From Geobacter sp. UBA2189 (GTDB taxonomy: Bacteria; Desulfobacterota; Desulfuromonadia; Geobacterales; Pseudopelobacteraceae): 16,061 nucleotides of DNA. A program made the translations under genes and the position numbers. The stretch lies in the NCBI GenBank assembly GCA_002328035.1, contig DCVL01000013.1, forward strand, positions 1 through 16,061. Reading direction: 5' to 3'. The notes below the pieces were generated by a model, which saw only the letters and a list, made by a program, of their open reading frames with translations, was not told where the DNA came from and made no database searches. Positions 14,001 to 16,061 of the stretch are shown here, piece by piece (positions within the stretch are counted from its first letter, which is position 1; the number at the start of each line of letters is the position of its first letter).

Positions 14001-15368
14001 TGCCGCGATACGTGCGGCTGCGCCAATAACCCCTGTAAGGCTTTCTCGTTCTGCTGTTTCTGGAATTCGTTCAATAGCATAACGACCCTCCTGAAGATTT
14101 GTTTTTTGTTCTTCTTCATCTACTACAAATATAACACTTTTAAACTTTTCTTCCAAGCGGTTCTCAACTTCATCAATATATTGCTGATTCGGGTCTACCT
14201 CTGGCCGGGATGGTTTAACAGTTGCTGGCTGCCCACCGGTCTGATCACCCCCCTGCTGCAGCTCTTTTAATGCCTGCTTTGCTGCCTGCATCAGCTCTTC
14301 TTTATTGGCGTGAACAATATGAGGACTATCCAGTGGTGTCATACTGTCAGCATCAATTATGTACACCTTATCGCCCACCTTGCCAAAATTCTCAAAAGCG
14401 TAGTCCTCCATTGCATGACCGTTATCATAAGCATCGGAAATAGCTTGAAGAATCGCTGGCATATCTGCGTTTGAAACAGGGTCTGCTTTGGGTTGTGTTA
14501 TAGTGTAACTGCCATCTTGATTTTGTACAACTTTTGCAGGTGACAAGAATGCAGTGTTTTCAGGCGGTATAACATTTGATTGTTTTGTAAAAGTGTCCGG
14601 CGCTGGCTTATTCTTCGCCTCAAGCTTTGCCAGTGCCTGACGTGCGGTTTCACGGGCCTTGTCGGTTTTGGCATTCTTCAGCATCCGATTTAGAAATGCC
14701 TTATGTTTTTCTCTATTAACTTGAGAAGGGAAATTAATACCTTCCAAGTCAAATGGATAACCATCAAAATCATCTGGAGCTTGGCTTAAATCCTGTTTCT
14801 CTACCTGTCCGTGATACTGATTGCTATGTGTTGGTTTTCCGGCTAAATGGCGATCAATTGCATCATACATATCTTCAATGGTGCTGCCGGTTGGCAGATA
14901 GCCATGTTCTTCCAGCGCCTCACGCATGGAATCCAGGTCTTTGCCTTTACTGCTGACCACATGCAGAATTCCGGCCTTACCTTCACGGCTGGCGTGCCGG
15001 TTTAAGTCTGTCACGCTATCTTTGATGCTATTACCCCATTGAGCAATAGCTTGGTCGCTATTAATACCACCAAGCTTGCCAATGGCTGTAATCAGATCGT
15101 CCTGGGTGGGCTTTACGGAGCGGTCACGCTTGACGGCTGCGGTAACGGTTTTAATTGTTTCTACAGGCTGCGCTGTAGCTACTTGGGTGGTTTTTCTCTG
15201 TTGTAAATCATTTTGCTGCACTGCTCCTTGTTGCGATGGTAATCCGGCAATAGCTACCGGTTGTGTAATTGGTTTCGATAATATATTTGTATTTGATTGC
15301 TGCTGTGTTTTTTTCTTCCATTCGTTAATCAATGATTGTCCAGTTCTGTCGTAATTACGGACATTCAT
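8061..15368 (-). CDS. Giant multidomain polyvalent protein, ends disrupted
   Basis: The frame is open to a GTG at 15470, but 15401-15470 is antisense to another coding piece, so the ATG at 15368 (residue 35 of the full frame) is used; neither start has a strong RBS. In full-frame numbering the domains are: a GKLGGIN...GYLP module (125-210); polyvalent-type kinase with VIK, DLHKGNVL and FIDAG (520-700); two short repeats (765-870); LPD1 with FGFRSAEFG and HEWLHA (903-1250); a zincin with HEFVHA (1418); WFGDWE and an LPD3/BECR-like insert (1624-1800); ART with VVYHGT (1834) and QIKSATGN (to about 1995); a zincin with HELTHA (2071); and a BECR-type nuclease (2238-2350). Such proteins are injected with phage or plasmid DNA to counter hosts. 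Catalytic activity is inferred from motifs, not shown. Confidence 0.85.
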   Translation of the reverse strand: MNVRNYDRTGQSLINEWKKKTQQQSNTNILSKPITQPVAIAGLPSQQGAVQQNDLQQRKTTQVATAQPVETIKTVTAAVKRDRSVKPTQDDLITAIGKLGGINSDQAIAQWGNSIKDSVTDLNRHASREGKAGILHVVSSKGKDLDSMREALEEHGYLPTGSTIEDMYDAIDRHLAGKPTHSNQYHGQVEKQDLSQAPDDFDGYPFDLEGINFPSQVNREKHKAFLNRMLKNAKTDKARETARQALAKLEAKNKPAPDTFTKQSNVIPPENTAFLSPAKVVQNQDGSYTITQPKADPVSNADMPAILQAISDAYDNGHAMEDYAFENFGKVGDKVYIIDADSMTPLDSPHIVHANKEELMQAAKQALKELQQGGDQTGGQPATVKPSRPEVDPNQQYIDEVENRLEEKFKSVIFVVDEEEQKTNLQEGRYAIERIPETAERESLTGVIGAAARIAARSQGTVQTDQRTSGLSGRLNDADTIQQREIKALTDWAKQHDLFIDAAEFDRQWKEDGKTHGVEHDVYATSDGRVIKRSISTSIEKSWLSYFYRLALHNHLFGEPTAYKLKGFMLHKGELQAVIEQPFITENKANPATFDDIEQYMKSAGFERRANEKLAKLGLTGPKFDLYVKDGVVVNDLHKGNVLKGLNGALYFIDAGIVMDPENKQQRLMKRYGLSEQEPAVLQETPTPATSGSSSDSVPMLLGDKIGGARKDLEGSTEPSKPKKSKSNLPAWRRRYVVVQIITSNSPNVGMWTISDTTTGRPLLRKQFATQEEAEQFLPLAAFAVKHRVTLDSDKTYKIVRNVTDRKRVTLKDGFESEEAANRYVIDHTEELIEQNTYFGEEIIARPETVRREGPQRRERNATGQMFMDTFGFRSAEFGNWNNEAERQEILNHAFDSLLDMTELLNIPPKAVSLNGELAIAFGARGQGLTGAAAHYEPQYAVINLTKMAGAGHLFHEWLHAMDNYFARQDGVATSEKVVNKRGDLIYPADKGDMVSAGFKAKGSGVRQEVQDAFQHLMETICYKTEEYIEDTEKAERFVKSSLKNVTNQLEDIRRGIARERQYGAKKKPATADQLVRFDAIAEKLKDPQGQTVEWRHSIGIDPNKPVKRGNAGQNRWTNDTFEELGKLLKEITGRSGFSKEGHGELNYLVARVRDLHNRHAMLQEARNKDTKVKKVPTSFRQEAYKIDQGRTSDYWTEKWEMLARAGSAYIEDKLSSLGQRNDFLSFGSENKYYRLLGVMPFPEGKERKAINKAFDNLFDTIKTKETDKGIALYAQTENTASPAEQQQIQKDITGKSATEVLQYLIDNSPNLAFKIIAARTMKAINTAGMPINFTIAHVGDVVPESLINRKGSTDLYQSGKIEIRVNGVDTGDKSGMNMNILLHEFVHAATVGALNTQTPTPAIKQAIRDIKLVGMVVADTIQKKVDASKPLNDVEQQIADRSINALEDADEILTWGLTIPEFQNYLETIPHTSGSLWSRFVLAVRSLLGLHPKADTALSTILKAADTILDNPMIYGSRKGSMGRHLIMKTQHHSDIVKSTGMMDEAPKAAQHDQEYAEIETRYFNDDGSEKRGAMLAPNGKRSNLNKRQWIQVRTESFKKWFGDWEKAEVGTFLNGTPLKKLMVSDAPQEGFAKLREWATELFMAEPYNGVAVNPVLGEVLIDKQAVRASIAHQMNPFKAVAFAAVPDVIEKGRIINQNTTENTDSYYISAPVKIEGVDDIVTVLVKRDVNGQRFYLHSVTTKNNLLKTSQSSADAEASKQSRTVNPGGISNILQLLLQFNNNSVSKVVDANGEPLVVYHGTNNDFNEFDPLHGGQNFEYGEEIDVNRNAVFLSENKSFAQQFGNFVMPAFVSSTNPMNLRVQDVSLYEREFMEVDRTGWWGNSYSVGQRWHLFDGEDGSVFVGAASYVGYDGALMVESDHLKPAIKHKVVVAFSPTQIKSATGNTGAFDGNNPDIRYSLTSPTTTGLQAADLQKEFSGLPFASKIKVVQTEEELPGFGRQSLGLNIEGQYKDGTIYLVAGNLPSVERARIVALGHELTHAGQSEKLIDMAVKWFKDALAKGDNRSKLQQAAVEILEMEAVKRRYNLTKEADFRKAVEEATAVIAEIAYRTGEKAGLMTRLLMYLKHFMRTKLGWKTLPFTDKELVATVSMMMHQGERNLINGKGPDGGQYAIGETWDVDSATLKTALDNDAAPYRNIIFSEQAWIKEFGANQTVVTPLGHIKLGNNQKAKLAAKGRSQEFGLIKPTLETPSFVVEFKNDKPGADRQTSLMFVKAFKKPDKTVYFQTITVSKEGLEIAISSHLDRIERITEKARSGWLRYSAPAFADAAASGQGNQSTQGGSPLASDFIIGTSDKEVKGQFSLSSSIGATPDSVLADQFKQMKAGDKAGAMVRSLFDLAGSVIPPKLKANLAKILDNPWWGSEGNPIRRAIVNL

Positions 15369-15374
15369 TAAATA

Positions 15375-15405
15375 CGTTTTACCCGCTGCAATCTGTTCAT
15401 CTGCC
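15375..15405 (-). repeat. Right arm of an imperfect inverted repeat
   Basis: This is the partner of 8028-8059. On the minus strand it runs from GGCAG to GGGTAAAACG (complement of CGTTTTACCC at 15375-15384). It lies exactly at the switch between the minus-strand giant frame and the plus-strand C-terminal tail. The GGT-AAR-ACG codons are in the same reading phase in both arms. Confidence 0.35.
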
Positions 15406-16056
15406 CATCTACATGAAAGACGTATATGCCTACGTCCAGCAGCCAGGCACCACGCTATTGCACAAGACACACCCCATGCTTTCCTTGATCAGTGACACAA
15501 TCAAGAACAAGGACTATTACGGTACCGAGATCAGGCACAGCGGGGATAATCCGGCATGGCAGCTGCTGCAGGTTGCAGGCTTTACCGCTAAGGTCTTTGT
15601 TCCGTTCTGGATGAAGGGAGTTGCCAAAGAACAAGAGCGTGGTGGATCAGTAGCAGCTATGCTGGCCCCGCTGATTGGCATAATGCCAGCCCCGGCAAGC
15701 ATGAACATGACCAAGGCAGAAAAGCTGGCAAGTGAACTGGTACAAGGCAGGATGCCGCAAGGCACCAAAACCCAGGAACAGTTTGAAAAAGGCCAACTGA
15801 TTGCACACCTGACCAGCCTTGCTCGGAGAGATCCAAGGCAGGCAATACAGGAGATCACGAAGCAGTACAGCAAAGGAAGATTAGCAACATACAGGCTCGA
15901 CATATTGCACAGAACGCACGTATAGCTCCGGTACAGGTGGCATTCAAGCGGCTGTCACTGGAAGAAGCACAGCGGGTATGGGAAGCGGCAACGCCTGAAG
16001 AGAAACGGCTTCTGTATCCGCTGATGATCAGGAAGAAACAGAACCGGCAGGGATAA
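15401..16056 (+). pseudogene. Detached, frameshifted C-terminal tail of a polyvalent protein
   Basis: From 15401 the plus strand encodes LPIYMKDVYAYVQQPGTTLL, then HPMLSLISDTIKNKDYYGTEI, then GFTAKVFVPFWMKGVAKEQERGGS and the PLIGIMPAPASMNMTKAEKLAS helix. This is the pattern of the far C-terminal end of large phage polyvalent proteins. That frame stops at 15925, but the -1 frame continues with KISNIQARHIAQNARIAPVQ, FKRLSLEEAQRVWEAATPEE and KRLLYPLMIRKKQNRQG to a TAA at 16056. One missing A in the GGAAG at 15875-15879 explains the break. The TAA overlaps an ATG (TAATG) that starts a further gene running out of the window, which supports 16056 as the true end. There is no start codon with an RBS at the 5' side. 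Confidence 0.72.
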
Positions 16057-16061
16057 TGAAC

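Noticed and set aside
15870..15882. Programmed -1 ribosomal frameshift in the tail fragment
   Set aside because: There is no X-XXY-YYZ slippery heptamer in the correct phase (C-AAA-GGA is present) and no obvious downstream stimulatory hairpin; a one-base deletion or sequencing error is simpler.

Overview
The window is accessory, phage- or satellite-like DNA from what is probably a Gram-negative bacterium. GGAG-type ribosome-binding sites, moderate GC and the type of small toxin-antitoxin genes give it a Geobacter/Desulfuromonadia-like feel, but nothing in the sequence fixes the taxon. No rRNA, tRNA, transposase, integrase or CRISPR array is visible.

Region 1 (1-2240, plus strand) is a toxin-antitoxin cluster. 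A Gp49/HigB-type toxin with its XRE antitoxin is followed by three further antitoxin-like genes (HigA, HicB and a small XRE protein) with no matching toxins beside them, and then by a PemK/MazF-type toxin that starts at TTG. A strong candidate small RNA, about 120 nt with its own promoter, several hairpins and an intrinsic terminator, closes the cluster.

Region 2 (2240-8086) is a phage-type control and replication module. A leftward HTH repressor is divergent from a rightward, tightly overlapping operon: AlpA-like regulator, 63-aa protein, terminase small subunit, replication initiator, Toprim primase-helicase, a 111-aa protein and a series of small helical proteins that share one leader motif. 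Three copies of an 8-bp operator half-site lie between repressor and operon. A phased array of YTCCCCA heptamers, exactly 11 bp apart in two clusters of four, lies inside the initiator gene and looks like a lambda-O-style origin. A terminase small subunit is present but no large subunit, portal or capsid gene is seen, so either a phage satellite or a prophage edge is possible.

Region 3 (8061-16056) is dominated by a polyvalent protein of about 2435 residues on the minus strand. Its domains include a polyvalent-type kinase, LPD1, three HExxH motifs, an LPD3/BECR-like domain, an ADP-ribosyltransferase and a second BECR-type nuclease. The far C-terminal tail expected of such a protein lies instead on the plus strand at 15401-16056 and carries a one-base frameshift. 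Both ends of the minus-strand gene abut truncated coding sequence. The simplest reading is an inversion of about 7.3 kb between an imperfect inverted repeat at 8028-8059 and 15375-15405. Re-inverting it in silico fuses the small ORF at 8000 in frame to the giant protein. Whether this is a programmed switch, an old rearrangement or an assembly error cannot be decided from the sequence alone.
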